Shown: piece after piece, positions 53,214 through 64,000 of the stretch
Layout of the letters: every line of letters begins with the position of its first letter
How positions within the stretch are numbered: the first letter of the stretch is position 1
Assembly: GCF_002443255.2 (NCBI RefSeq)
Contig: NW_019211457.1
Span: 14,483,353 to 14,547,352, forward strand
Source: Varroa destructor
Taxonomy: Eukaryota > Arthropoda > Arachnida > Mesostigmata > Varroidae
Length of the DNA: 64,000 nucleotides
Direction of reading: 5' to 3'
The notes under the pieces: model-generated
The model's input: the letters and a program-made list of their open reading frames with translations, nothing else
The model's database searches: none
What the model was told of the DNA's origin: nothing
Position numbers and translations under genes: made by a program

Positions 53214-55185
53214 TTGCGTTTGTGCTGGAAGCCAGCCGTCTGATGGAAAGTCTAACGGCGATACGGGACGTAAAATTTGAAGCGTAGAGGCACGCAAAGG
53301 ATAGGGCAGAAGTTCGCGCCTGTGGGGAAAGCCCACCTGAAAGATTAACGCACAATGTCGTGAAATGCATTTTCCGCGGAGCGGCCTGTTTTTATCGCCC
53401 TAAAGCTTTTTTTTTGGTCCCTCCATCTGCGCTGCAACTTACACAACTTCTATTGTAGCATCGAATGGTTGGTCTTTCAACTTGTAGCTATCATCTTTTG
53501 TGACTGGTCATAGTGATTTATTTGTGGTTGAACTTTTTCTGAGCATTGTTGATTAGCAGAATGACGAAAAGGCCAACCAGTGAAGTCTATCACTGTTTAG
53601 CTTCGTTGGTATTCAAAAATTATGGAATGAGGCTAATAGCTGATGCATATGATAATGATGGACACATCTTCCAACGGTTTCATCTCACCGAAGCCAAATG
53701 AAACGACCCAGTTAAAGTTGCTCTTTAACCAATTTTATTCACCAGGTCATGTTCATTTCGTTCATCCTCAAAACATACTGTCGCTTGCCACACACTAACC
53801 AACGTTATAGCAACATAAGTTGAGCTTTAAATTTTCACACATCTACAGGTCAGATTATACGGGCAAGTATATATATATACGTGTATATACATGCATTTTT
53901 TTCACGGTCATGCATGCTGTCAAATTTTTGTGATTTTTGTTTGGCTTGTCTGTTGCGCGTAGCGAGCGCAAGCGCGGCATGTCGATTGTGGAAAAGTGCA
54001 AAATTGCCCCAGTGGAACTTCGATGCCATTCTACCTCACATTTTCGAGATTGAGTCTGTTTTTAAATTGATGTGAAAATTTTGAAATTAGAAAAAGTACT
54101 GATATCAGCGTATAGTGCAGCTTAAAATACTGCTCTCATAAATATATAGTGGTAGCATACAGCACTTTATTCCGGTAGGCACATTAATTTAGAGGGTTTA
54201 TTTTAGAAAAATTCGCAATACAGGTCACTTTGGTACTTTTTCCAACAACTGACCTTCCACGCCTGGGATGAGCCTGAAACGCGTTCCATTAACTAAGGCA
54301 AAGCTGTTTTCTATTGTCGCAGGGTCCTGCGCTTTCGTCGCCTGTAGAGATTTAACTGAACCGAAATCGCAGACGTTTTTGGCTTGAGCCTAGCAACCCC
54401 TTCGGGTCTAACGGGCTAGAATACTTCGTCGCTTTTTGGCAACAAACTGAACCTTATAGGGAATTCCGCTAAACAAACATTATATGAATAAAATGTTTTC
54501 AAGAATTTCATCCAATATAAATGTGTACAATCAAATCAATAGAATGCTTATTCAGGTTTTCAGGAATTTTGCTGTGCTGGACTATGCGGCACTGCAATAT
54601 TGCATTATTCAGATAGTATATAGAATAGATATTTATAGTATATCTTAGATGCAGTGCGTGTACGACAACTAGCTTATATCAAAAACTGATCGGTTTCCCA
54701 TAGGTATTAGCCGAAACGACACGAATAAATCAGTTAAGCATACATATGTAGCAATAGCTGCTATCGGCCAGACATCCGAATACACAGATCACTTATAGAT
54801 CCAAATTTTTGATGATCCGTTCGAAAGCCTGGCAGCATTTAAAGAAGGCAAATCACCTTCCAGGCACATACGCGACAACTCTACTTAGTTCTATACACAG
54901 TATCAGAACGCGTGATATTTCCTCTTACTAGTCAATAGGCAACTCATTCCACATCTCCGCTTCATTTATTTGACCATCTAATAATGACAGGAAACGGTAA
55001 TCGATACATAGCCAATGACGTATGTTTCAAGACATGCAAGACTACTACATAAAGTGGCCATGCCAGATATCATAATAATCATAACCGCTTGTGGAGTAGC
55101 TGCCGTAATAGATAGTGGGAAAGCACGAATATATCGAACCGCGAGAAATGGTATGGCAACAACATTGTGAAAAACGTAGTAAAAG

Positions 55186-55221
55186 ATAAAATCTAAGCGA
55201 TCTATAAAATATAAGCGATCT
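55186..55221 (+). repeat. 18-bp tandem duplication
   Basis: ATAAAATCTAAGCGATCT is followed directly by ATAAAATATAAGCGATCT; one base differs. A third partial copy follows. Confidence 0.8.
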
Positions 55222-58200
55222 ATAAAAGCGATAACACTTCAACAAAGGCCCTGTCCAATCTCCACATATACCGATGTCGTATTGACAGCAAGGATTTACT
55301 TACTACCGGAGATTGATCTATCGACGGTCGGCTATTGGTCACAAGTAAAAATTATAGCGACTCGAACAATAACGCGGATAACAATGGCAGCTGCCTTATT
55401 CTATGTTTAACTTTTCAAAGAAAGCTAGAATACAAGCTGGAACGGCTGAACCATGTCTATGTCGATAAACTGAGGTGACAAAATTGGGAGAATTAACGAT
55501 ACACAATCACACAACAACTTTGCCATTATATTACAAATGGCTAGTGGAAGAGAAAAGGCTGCTTTTGCCAAAACCTAGATTACACAGGGGAACAACTCTA
55601 CGCAATCCGTATAGCCGGTTTGGTCAATCTCGTCAGAGCCCGTGTTGTCAACGATCTTCTCGCCTATTTTTAAAGCCATAACAATTTAATAAGTAACTCT
55701 AGTAGACATACCCGCTAAAGGTAACACTCGTGAAGATAGCTTAAATTTTAGCTTTTGAACGAGGCCGCCCTAGAATAAACTTTCTCTATTTACAGTCAGG
55801 CTCGGTCAGGGGTCTACCCGTAGACGAGAAAACCCTCAAGATGTACTAATGATCGATTGCAGGGTTTGCTAAATGAAACGTCCAAAACTGATAAGTATTA
55901 ATACTTGAGCGTCCCACCAAACTACGTATCTTCGCGTTTTGTTGCCTTATTAGCTATTTATGAAAGACTGTCATTCTTATACTTTTTGTTTTATTTAAAA
56001 ATGCTTGCTATTTCATTGTAAAAGTTTCCAGCGTTGAAAGTAGCATAGTAAAATAGTGGCTCCATTTCAATTTCTACTAAAGCGACTCCGCTGGAACATC
56101 TTTCAACCCTATCCATCATACGCGTATACAATAATGAACATATGAGAATATCTAGATTTCTTTTTTATACGTAATACACCCATTTAAACAATTAAGTTGT
56201 TAGACAAGACCATAAAGCCAACTGTCGTTGAATCAAACAGCGATCGTATAGCGGAAATAGGCATTAAATAGCTGATCTCCGCCATATCTATTTTAAGCCA
56301 TGCGCAGATAATCTATTATGAGACTGCATAGAGAACCCATATCAGAGAAAACCGGAATAAATTAGCCGTGACTGTGCTTATAGCCAGTCAAAACTTGCTT
56401 TCATTGTGCTCAGCATAGCCGTCTGCTAACTCTATGCTCGGGTAATAAAACTTAACATTTACGTACGCCGGTTAAAAGCTATTCGAAAACATCCTAACCT
56501 TGTCTAGGTTCTTCAGAAGCCACTATTGAACTTACTCGTTTTCCTGAGAGGAACGTTTTATGTGTAGCCGCCATTTGTCGATGAAGCTTTCAAGGCGGTG
56601 ACGTCCTCCGTAGGGTGTGACAGTTCACGTGGTAAACTAAACTCTATAACGCGCTAGCTTCAAATAAATGGCTATAATTGCTTCGGCAATGTCTTTTGAA
56701 AGCGCAAAACGGGAATAGCCATTAAATATGCCTAAATTAAAAGAATACTGACGTTCGTGGCAGTGCTACATGCTGCTGAGATGGACATAACTGCGATTGG
56801 CTGACGTTACGATAACGTTTCTTGGAAAGAGCTTACTGCAGTTCACAACTTCCAAGCTCGTTAGTAGTAGTTATCTAGCTAGCGGACTTACATTGACAGG
56901 CAAGTAGATACTAGCTATCACTTTAGTCTGTGTGTGTGTCTTAAGGGAGAGCTCACTCACTTTTCGTGTCTTCAGACACCTGAACCAAAACTTAAATCCT
57001 ATTAGTTCTTATATCTAAGTAGTCTAAGTCGTTCAATTTTGACGTTACAAACACCTCTTTTTAGTTATCTTTTCTATGCTTTTCCTCGTATAACTTTATA
57101 AGAAAGTATTCCATTTATTTTTTCTTTGCTAATTTCCATTTTCTTTTTACTTCATTTTATGTTCAGAAATTAGCTTTGTATCTCTACAATTCAGATGTTA
57201 GCGCAGCATTACTTTTTTTTTTTATAATAGTTGTCGTTGATTCGGCTGCAAAAGGTGTCAGCTCCACCGAGAACTACGAAGGAAGCATTTGGGCTGACCT
57301 TTTGAGCTGCTCGTGGCAAAAGCAAAGCTATACTTGTATTAAGCTTGTACTTTAGTCGAAAAGCTTAGTGCCAATGTACTTAGACCTTTGCAGTCTTGGT
57401 GTGTTAAGGTACTGCGTCGAGAATATCTTTATCAACCGGAGTCCAAAGTCAAATGTGACATTGCAATCAATCCCGTACATTAAAACGAATTGGGATCAAC
57501 ATATCTGGGTATAACTAAGTGGTGAAAAAAGATCATAATTATACAATTCTCACAGACGAGTGGCTTACTATAAGTCAATATTTATCCCTCTCCGGATGTA
57601 CGCAGACAGACACAAAGGGCAATTTGCAGCAACTTTAAACGGCTCGAGTAATGCAAATGTGCCTGGTTGCCCGAACGCTTCGACGCTCCGGTGCGCCTTT
57701 CGAATGACGACGAACGAGTGGCTGGCCAATGGTCGCAGAAGAAAATCTTACAATAAGCTGCTGCTGCTGCAAAGAGAATAGTTTAACCCCACATCGATCC
57801 ATTAATGGCAGAATGATATCATGTAGAGACGCCACGTAGTAATGGGACACTTTGGCACCCGTCTGCCTTGGAGTCGGGAGCAGGGGGTGCTCACCATTAA
57901 CCGACCCTTTTAGCCACTGCTATAGACTGGTTGACAGAAGAACATTCAATATTAAATCAGAGCATAAAAGGTCTGCCGAGAAGGCAAAACGTGTTCAAAC
58001 TGGTACTATTCAGTAATGCAGAAATGACAAGTTGGCAAGGAGACCCTGGAGCGGCTGGGAGCGAGAGGGAAAGTGAAATGAAAAAAATTCCGATCTTGTT
58101 ACGAAGCAAAAGAGTAAGTCCTTGGTGCCCTTGAACACTGCGGATCTGTTGTTAAACATGGGCACGATCTGGCAACGATTGTTTTGATTTAATCAGCAGA

Positions 58201-61200
58201 GTTGTTGGAATCCTGGAGTAAGACAAGCTGGTTTGGCCTATGTACTGCAGAATGAGCATCAATAGACTCCCCTTCGGGTCTTTCGCCTAAGCTTTGCGGA
58301 TGTTGTTACAGTGCAAACAATGCCACACATGCTTAGATAATCTCTGTGTATGGCTCCGGGGGGTTCGTCTTATAAGGTAACAATGAAAGAATAACTTCCT
58401 GGTAATAAAAGGAATATGATAACGGTTCCAACAAACGACACAGCGTTACGGATGCCCCTCCAACAAACTGGAGGGCGAGATCTTGCTGAGTGGAGTGCTT
58501 CTTTATGCTTATGAGTGTTTTCGCTGTGTTTATTATTGTAATTCTGCTGCATGAATCTTTTGAAATCAGCGATCTTAGACGCAGTTTAGGGAGCTGAAGT
58601 TGGGCAGGGTAGTATTGTAAATCTTCCAGTAGGTGTAGCGACTGTATCGTAACGATTAGATATTTATCAATGCTGTTCCCGAAAGCCTAATGATCCGTTT
58701 TGAATGAGTTTCTCTAAGTTTAAGTGCATACATAGTCAAATTGTGCTGAATTATCGAAAAAACTAGAACAGTTTAATTGTTCTTAACAGGAAATCAGCTA
58801 TTCATCCACTGCCATTCAAAATGTAATGCGTTGTTCTAACCTGCTGACCAATCAAGAAATAAATTGTGCTAAAACTGGTTAAAACAACTGCTCGAGCCGC
58901 AGGGCTTATTCAGTAATGTTACCTGATCTCATGAAAAAAATTTATGGAAGATTTATTTCATCTTATATATTAATAAATGTCATTTTCTCAACTACGATTA
59001 CTTCCCTTCACGATATGAACTGAATACCACTCCAAGCATCTCAGGAAACGTTCAATAAAACAGGAAAATTCTCTGGTGTCTTAGGTAACAAAATAAATAT
59101 TAATATAACTAGGAGATCGAAACTTGCATAAACTAGATTCCATCTCAGCTTGTATATTTTGAACACAGATGATTTAGGTGTATGAGTTTTTTTACAAAAT
59201 GAGTTATATATGAAAACCCTTGAAATGACATCAGCTATAAAAAAAGGACTTCTGGTAATAAAAGAAAGGCGAGATGAAAAACAAAGACCCAAAAGCAAGT
59301 GTTTGATTAATTTCTGCCTTTGATATTTTCAAAAATGCATTTTTGATGTAGATCAACAAGTTCTAGAATTTACTTTAGCATAATAGCACATTTGTCGACT
59401 GCGAAAAACTATGCAACTTGAAGTTGACGAACGAGTTTTGGTATCTTGGAAAATTATTCATTTAAAATATGTATCTTTCATTTGCAGTATTTTCTGAGGT
59501 AACTTGTCCGCAAACGTTTACTTAATGAACGCCATGTTCGTTGTCAAAAGCCATCTGAATTTCTCTATTGCGATAAATGCACGTACCAAAAGAACTGCGA
59601 GTAGTGGTATCCGTAAACCGTTTCCCAGGTAAAAGTGGTGTTCTTCGCTCATTTTCAGCTGCTTGTAAATCTCGTATTTCACTTAGAACTTGGCACTACG
59701 TTGAATATTTCGAACACCGAAATAGACTGCTCAGCACCATAAGCGCCTTGTTTTTTCCACGCTGCTCACGCGATTCCCTTCAACTCATTATAATCTCTAA
59801 CTCATAACATATGCACACATCGGCGTTTCTGACCTGGTTGCGCTATGATTTTCTATGATCCCTTAGCGCTTTCTCTTATAAACATACAAAAGAAAACTAC
59901 ATTTATCAGTAACAGCGCTCAATGTAGATGTAAATGCATACGGAGGAAATGAAGAACTAACGGCGCTGCGTAAATGAGCTATCAAATGCCCAGCATCATT
60001 AGTCTTTAATCATGAAATATCAAATTTATCTGCTCGGGAATATGTCATCGCTGTAATCATGCGAGCTCATCGTAAGTCTATTGCGTCATTCAGAAATGTC
60101 CAAATCTACGATCGAAAGCGCTCGCAAAACACCCACTCTCACAAATACTTAATGTTGGCAAGCTATTCACTATTGCTCTCGCGGTGCAGTGAAGTGAGGT
60201 GACAGGCGGCTGAAGTTTTACTGAGTTATGCGAAGCGCGCGCAAGGACTTCAGCTTTCTTGAGTCAAGGGTTTCGGTTGGGGCTCCCTGGTGGAAACACT
60301 TATGGACTGCGTAAGTGAGAAAGTGCCTCGGCAACCACTCGCAGCTTAGCCTTCTGCTTAAGAATCAAATCATATCGACATAACTGTTTGACGCATTAAT
60401 AGGACTATAAGCAACCTGCACAGGACATTATATTCTCTCCTGGTGTTGCGTAAGAGGATACAATAGCCGTGTTGAAGTAATAATAAGGTGAGGTTCGAGT
60501 TTTCTAGACGTTCTTGCAAATGTAAAATGTACAAAAAAAGTAAAACAAAATCAGGCGTCTTAATTTAACTAGCGATGGAGTTAAATATGCTGTGTATAAT
60601 GTGCCAGGGTGTAAATTAGGCTTCAAATAACTTACGACACCCGAAGAAAGGTTAATTTTTTTCTAACCTATTGCACATGCCTCTTTAGATTAACATGTAA
60701 TTCACGTCTCACCGTTCTTCTAGCTTTATAAAACACAGATATTTCGTAGACCCCTTTGTACGGTTTTCGTGTTTTACGTTTACTGCTACTTAAGCCGCTA
60801 CTTAAACACCTAGATTAATGCACAAACTTAAACCTGAAGGAAAGAAAAACGTGTTATCGTTTATGCAGTCGTATCAGTAACACTCCGCCAATTTAATTTT
60901 ACCATTTACTAAATTTTTTTATTTATTAACTTTACAAAGCAAAAACAGTTATTATGTACAAATTGATCATAAATATTTAGCCTAGACCTAGCGCATACAA
61001 TAAATGTATTCCGCTTTACTTTTTAAGTGAGCTAAATATATGCTGCGTGAATATATGATATATTCTTTTTGATCCTGACTGTATCAACGAGTATTTTAGC
61101 CATTTATCCCTCGAAATTTTGAGATTCTTATGCTAGAGTTATTTGGACACGGGTTGAAATACTTGAGCAGGATTCAGCATCCTATGGTGATCGAAATGAT

Positions 61201-61970
61201 CATATCTGGGTTATTAGACGGACAGCATAGTATAGGACTATTTCAATAAATTTTTTGTTTGAATCACACCTTTTATACCGTGGGTTGATAAAAGAAAGCC
61301 CTGGGGGACATCCAGTGGGCCTAAAAGCATTACTTCCATTAAAACAATTGTTAAATTTAACAAAGAAAGCTCTAATAAAGAAAAAGTTATTAAAATAGCT
61401 GCATATCCACGACATTAGGCATCTATTACTCTCGAAAATAATCAATGCATCCGTTTGCCTAGCATTATTTGACAACTGCTTAAAAAAGTCAAAACTATGC
61501 AATTAAATATGATCTTTCTACTCTTATACTGAGCCCACTCTTGGACCATATTATATTAAAGAGGTGCCTTACACTTTGTCGGCGATTTGTTAATTTTCTG
61601 CAAAAATAGTTGTTCAGAAATGACTAAAGTTGAACACAAGTCAGAAGGGAAGGGATTGAAATTCCTTTTATTACTTAACGAACTTTATTATATTTACTGC
61701 ACATGCTAAGTCTGGAAAATTGTGCAAACTTCAACCTTACTTAGTGCAAAGGGAGCACAAACTCTTTTTCATTCGATTCATTATCTCGTTATTTCGATTG
61801 AAATCTGTTGTCGCATTTCCAGCTTGAGCGTTTGTGAGCGTCATCCTGTGCCTTTTTCGTTGTTTTTCTCAACTTAATTATTAGTAGCCTAAAATGTGTT
61901 CATCACAGAGCGTTCGCTGGGGCTGTATCCACTAGCTTATTGTGAGCCTCATGAGAGGACCCACAGAAGA

Positions 61971-61998
61971 TGTTAAAGAGAATTTTTGCTCTTTAACA
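61971..61998. repeat. Perfect 10-bp hairpin
   Basis: TGTTAAAGAG and CTCTTTAACA flank an 8-base loop. No poly-T role is implied in this eukaryote. Confidence 0.8.
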
Positions 61999-62927
61999 TT
62001 TTTGATTATTGCGTAGAAGCCTCCAAAATAGGAAACCTCTTCAGTAGATTGCAAACCACACTGCAGATACCATTGCGGAAAACTTACTATTTGTACCATG
62101 TGCAAACACTGCTTTAGGTTAAACATCCTGACACCGACGGTAAACCTGAAATACAATGACGATGTCTGAACTATGCATCGGACTTTGATTCGCTTACCAC
62201 TCGCTGACGATGATCATTATGACAAGTTACTATTTATATCGAAACTTGTATCGTTAAAACCACCTTACTAATTTTAGTTACTAGGACAGAATACTCAAAT
62301 ATGCTGTACTTATATTCGATTTGACAAAATGACATAATTACATTATTTCATCTTAGTTGTGTTCAGTGTTTACGTGCTCTTTGTGGCAAAGAATCTTTGG
62401 CTTGAGCTTGACTTGTTTCAAAGTACGTAGACTAAAAAAGATCGAGCAAATGAATAGCATACGATTTCATTTTGAAATGCTTACGATCATAGTTTGCTAG
62501 TTTTTTTAAGTGTTATGTTACATGAAGAAACCTTCTTCATTAAAAAGGAGTTTCTCACCTCGAGAAGTCATATTCTTAGTTACATTCCTATAATGGTGAT
62601 TACTAATGTTAAAAACGAAAATGTTTTACTCAGTCATGAAGATTTTTTCAAATGATAAAGGTCTCAGAATTTCGTTTTTTGCAGAAATTTTATTTTTTTG
62701 ATAAAGCACTTCAATCTAGAATACTCTTGAATCAGCAGATGGCCAGTTATCGTTGCACTATTTCAAGGTTCCAGTAACCTTTGTTTGTGCTAACTGTGAT
62801 ACCAATTTAAGTACAAATGCAAAATATAATACATACAGTGCCCTATTATGTTGACCAGCTCAATAATAATAAATTTTAAAATATTTGAAGACTTAGAAAA
62901 CCTTTGCTAGATGAAACGGCAAATTAC

Positions 62928-63038
62928 TTTGTACTTGTTCCTTTCATTGATATTACAGTCCGCCGTTCTATCTTCCTTCAGTTCAAAAGGTAACTCGTTT
63001 TTGGCGCTCTCACTTAAGACACCTGCATCAAGAAATTT
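62928..63038 (-). CDS. Exon-like ORF, possible distal 5' exon or separate gene
   Basis: On the - strand, GGATATTTGCAG is followed by 37 open codons (KFLDAGVLSESAKNELPFEL and on) ending at AAA|GTAATT, phase 0 on both sides. That would be compatible with the first modelled spaetzle-like exon 10.8 kb away. The same frame extends upstream to an ATG at 63092 giving a 61-aa ORF. Composition looks coding, but the acceptor is purine-rich and no family was recognised. Confidence 0.22.
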
Positions 63039-63314
63039 CTGCAAATATCCGCCACTGTTTCCCAGATCAATGTAAATACAGACTATAGCCATTTAATACT
63101 CTGTTGCCTGTGATTCTATGTATTCACCCATAGTATTTGCTGTAACTTTGCCGCAGGATATTTTTTGCTGTTTTCGTTCCATCTCCATTGGCGTCGGCTG
63201 CTATTACGCGCGGAAATTCAAATCAGTCAGCTGACACAATAAGCAGCCGAGTTTGGTTCAGCTGATCGGACCACCAGCTTTTGCATGTATGTATGTATAC
63301 ACCGCCCTGTGCCC

Positions 63315-63405
63315 CTGATAGCGCAATGGGAAACGTGTTTACCAACTAGGCAACTTACGGACACCTGCTAGCCTAGCTTCAAATTCGAGCGTAGGTATAC
63401 TTTGT
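63315..63405 (+). repeat. tRNA-like fragment, possible SINE
   Basis: GATAGCGCAATGGGAAAC resembles a degraded box A (TAGC-CA-TGG). AAATTCGAGC at 63381-63390 resembles a box B. Same order and spacing as 53115-53213. Confidence 0.28.
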
Positions 63406-63469
63406 TTCGCACTGCGATTTTTTTAACGCTTTTTTTTTTCGTTTTATTTAACGTCTTAGGTACCATCGA

Positions 63470-63531
63470 ACACCTTCTCGCTTTCTCCCTCGCAGCTCGC
63501 TCTCTCTCTCACCTTCTCGCTTTCTCTCTCA
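63470..63531 (+). repeat. CT-rich low complexity with direct repeat
   Basis: CACCTTCTCGCTTTCTC occurs twice, separated by a (CT)n tract. It is a pyrimidine-rich simple sequence. Confidence 0.75.
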
Positions 63532-64000
63532 TTTAGGGCCTAGCGTTCGGCAGACACTTGTCTAGTATGCGCTTTCCACAAGTTTCTGCGCCTCAAGCTG
63601 GTGAGCGTCGTTTGTCGCCTCACGTTATCAAGCTGGTTAGTATAACGATAGCGAAGTGCTCGTGCAAACCTCATTTATGCTATGTGGTAAATCATATATA
63701 ATAAATATCCTATGGTAATGTAGATTACTTTGAGTGCCTTGTACTTTCCGGTGGTGTACGCATAAAGTTGATCTCACCTACTTCACTGTTGGCTCTTTAG
63801 CGCTGGTATTCATTGGCTGCACTATTGTTGTCTATGTTCGTTTACTAACAATGATTCGTATTATCATTGTTCTTACTTATTCACTTATTATTACTATTAT
63901 AGCTTTTTTCTTTTTAGGTCTGCGAATTATAGGTTTTTTATTTACACGTCTCGAATGCCTAATTAGCCATTAACTTTTAACGAAATAATTACGTTTCTAC

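Larger units (their letters stand above)
52261..62927. other. Upstream DNA or 5' intron of the spaetzle-like gene
   Basis: Over 10 kb without a supportable gene. It contains a tRNA-like fragment at 53115-53213, an 18-bp tandem duplication at 55186-55221, a hairpin at 61971-61998, and GC-richer patches near 57600-57900 and 60120-60360 that could be promoters or non-coding exons. It may be an intron if the signal-peptide exon lies beyond it. Confidence 0.55.
63093..64000. other. Right-edge region, no gene recognised
   Basis: Contains the tRNA-like and CT-rich elements listed separately. The + strand frame at 63734-63973 is hydrophobic (Ile/Leu/Thr) but looks like AT-rich composition rather than a protein; no splice or start support was found. 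Confidence 0.5.

Noticed and set aside
53109..53370. Overlapping - strand ORFs with an Ala/Ser/Leu-rich start
   Set aside because: Considered as the missing signal-peptide exon, but the hydrophobic part is weak, two frames compete and it overlaps a tRNA-like fragment.
57560..57850. Open frames on both strands in a GC-rich patch
   Set aside because: Both strands are open with no splice support or homology. It could be a promoter or non-coding exon, so no gene is called.

Overview
This is animal nuclear DNA: AT-rich, with long introns, canonical GT-AG splice sites, AT microsatellites and no operons. The best clue to the host is a spaetzle-family gene (Toll ligand / neurotrophin cystine knot), which points to an arthropod. 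The AT-rich composition and 8-11 kb introns would fit a chelicerate such as a mite or tick, but that is inference and no species call is made.

Four protein-coding genes were reconstructed exon by exon, each with matching splice phases. (1) PPP1R2, protein phosphatase 1 inhibitor-2, + strand, 4 coding exons over 5470-25405, 156 aa, with introns of about 10.6, 8.1 and 0.7 kb. (2) PSMC4, 26S proteasome ATPase Rpt3, - strand, 6 exons over 32246-36039, 411 aa, complete to its HbYX-type tail. (3) GOSR2/membrin, Golgi Qb-SNARE, - strand, 3 exons over 38745-40376, 208 aa. (4) A spaetzle-like precursor, - strand, at least 12 exons over 44132-52100, about 790 aa as modelled, with a C-terminal cystine knot. 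Its signal-peptide exon was not identified.

Layout: 1-5469 is the upstream region of PPP1R2. Its large introns hold several exon-like islands that may be nested genes: a - strand two-exon candidate at 10206-10888, a + strand secreted-peptide-like exon at 17790-17975, and a GC-richer island at 22362-23156 with a signal-peptide-like start on the - strand. PPP1R2 and PSMC4 are tail to tail across about 6.8 kb of repeat-poor AT-rich DNA. PSMC4, GOSR2 and the spaetzle-like gene then lie head to tail on the - strand. 52101-64000 is mostly featureless and may be intron or promoter DNA of the spaetzle-like gene.

The genes are functionally unrelated (phosphatase control, proteasome, vesicle fusion, secreted ligand), as is usual in animal genomes. 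The most interesting material is the splicing architecture of the spaetzle-like gene and the candidate nested small genes. No virus, IS element, CRISPR array, rRNA or convincing intact tRNA was seen.
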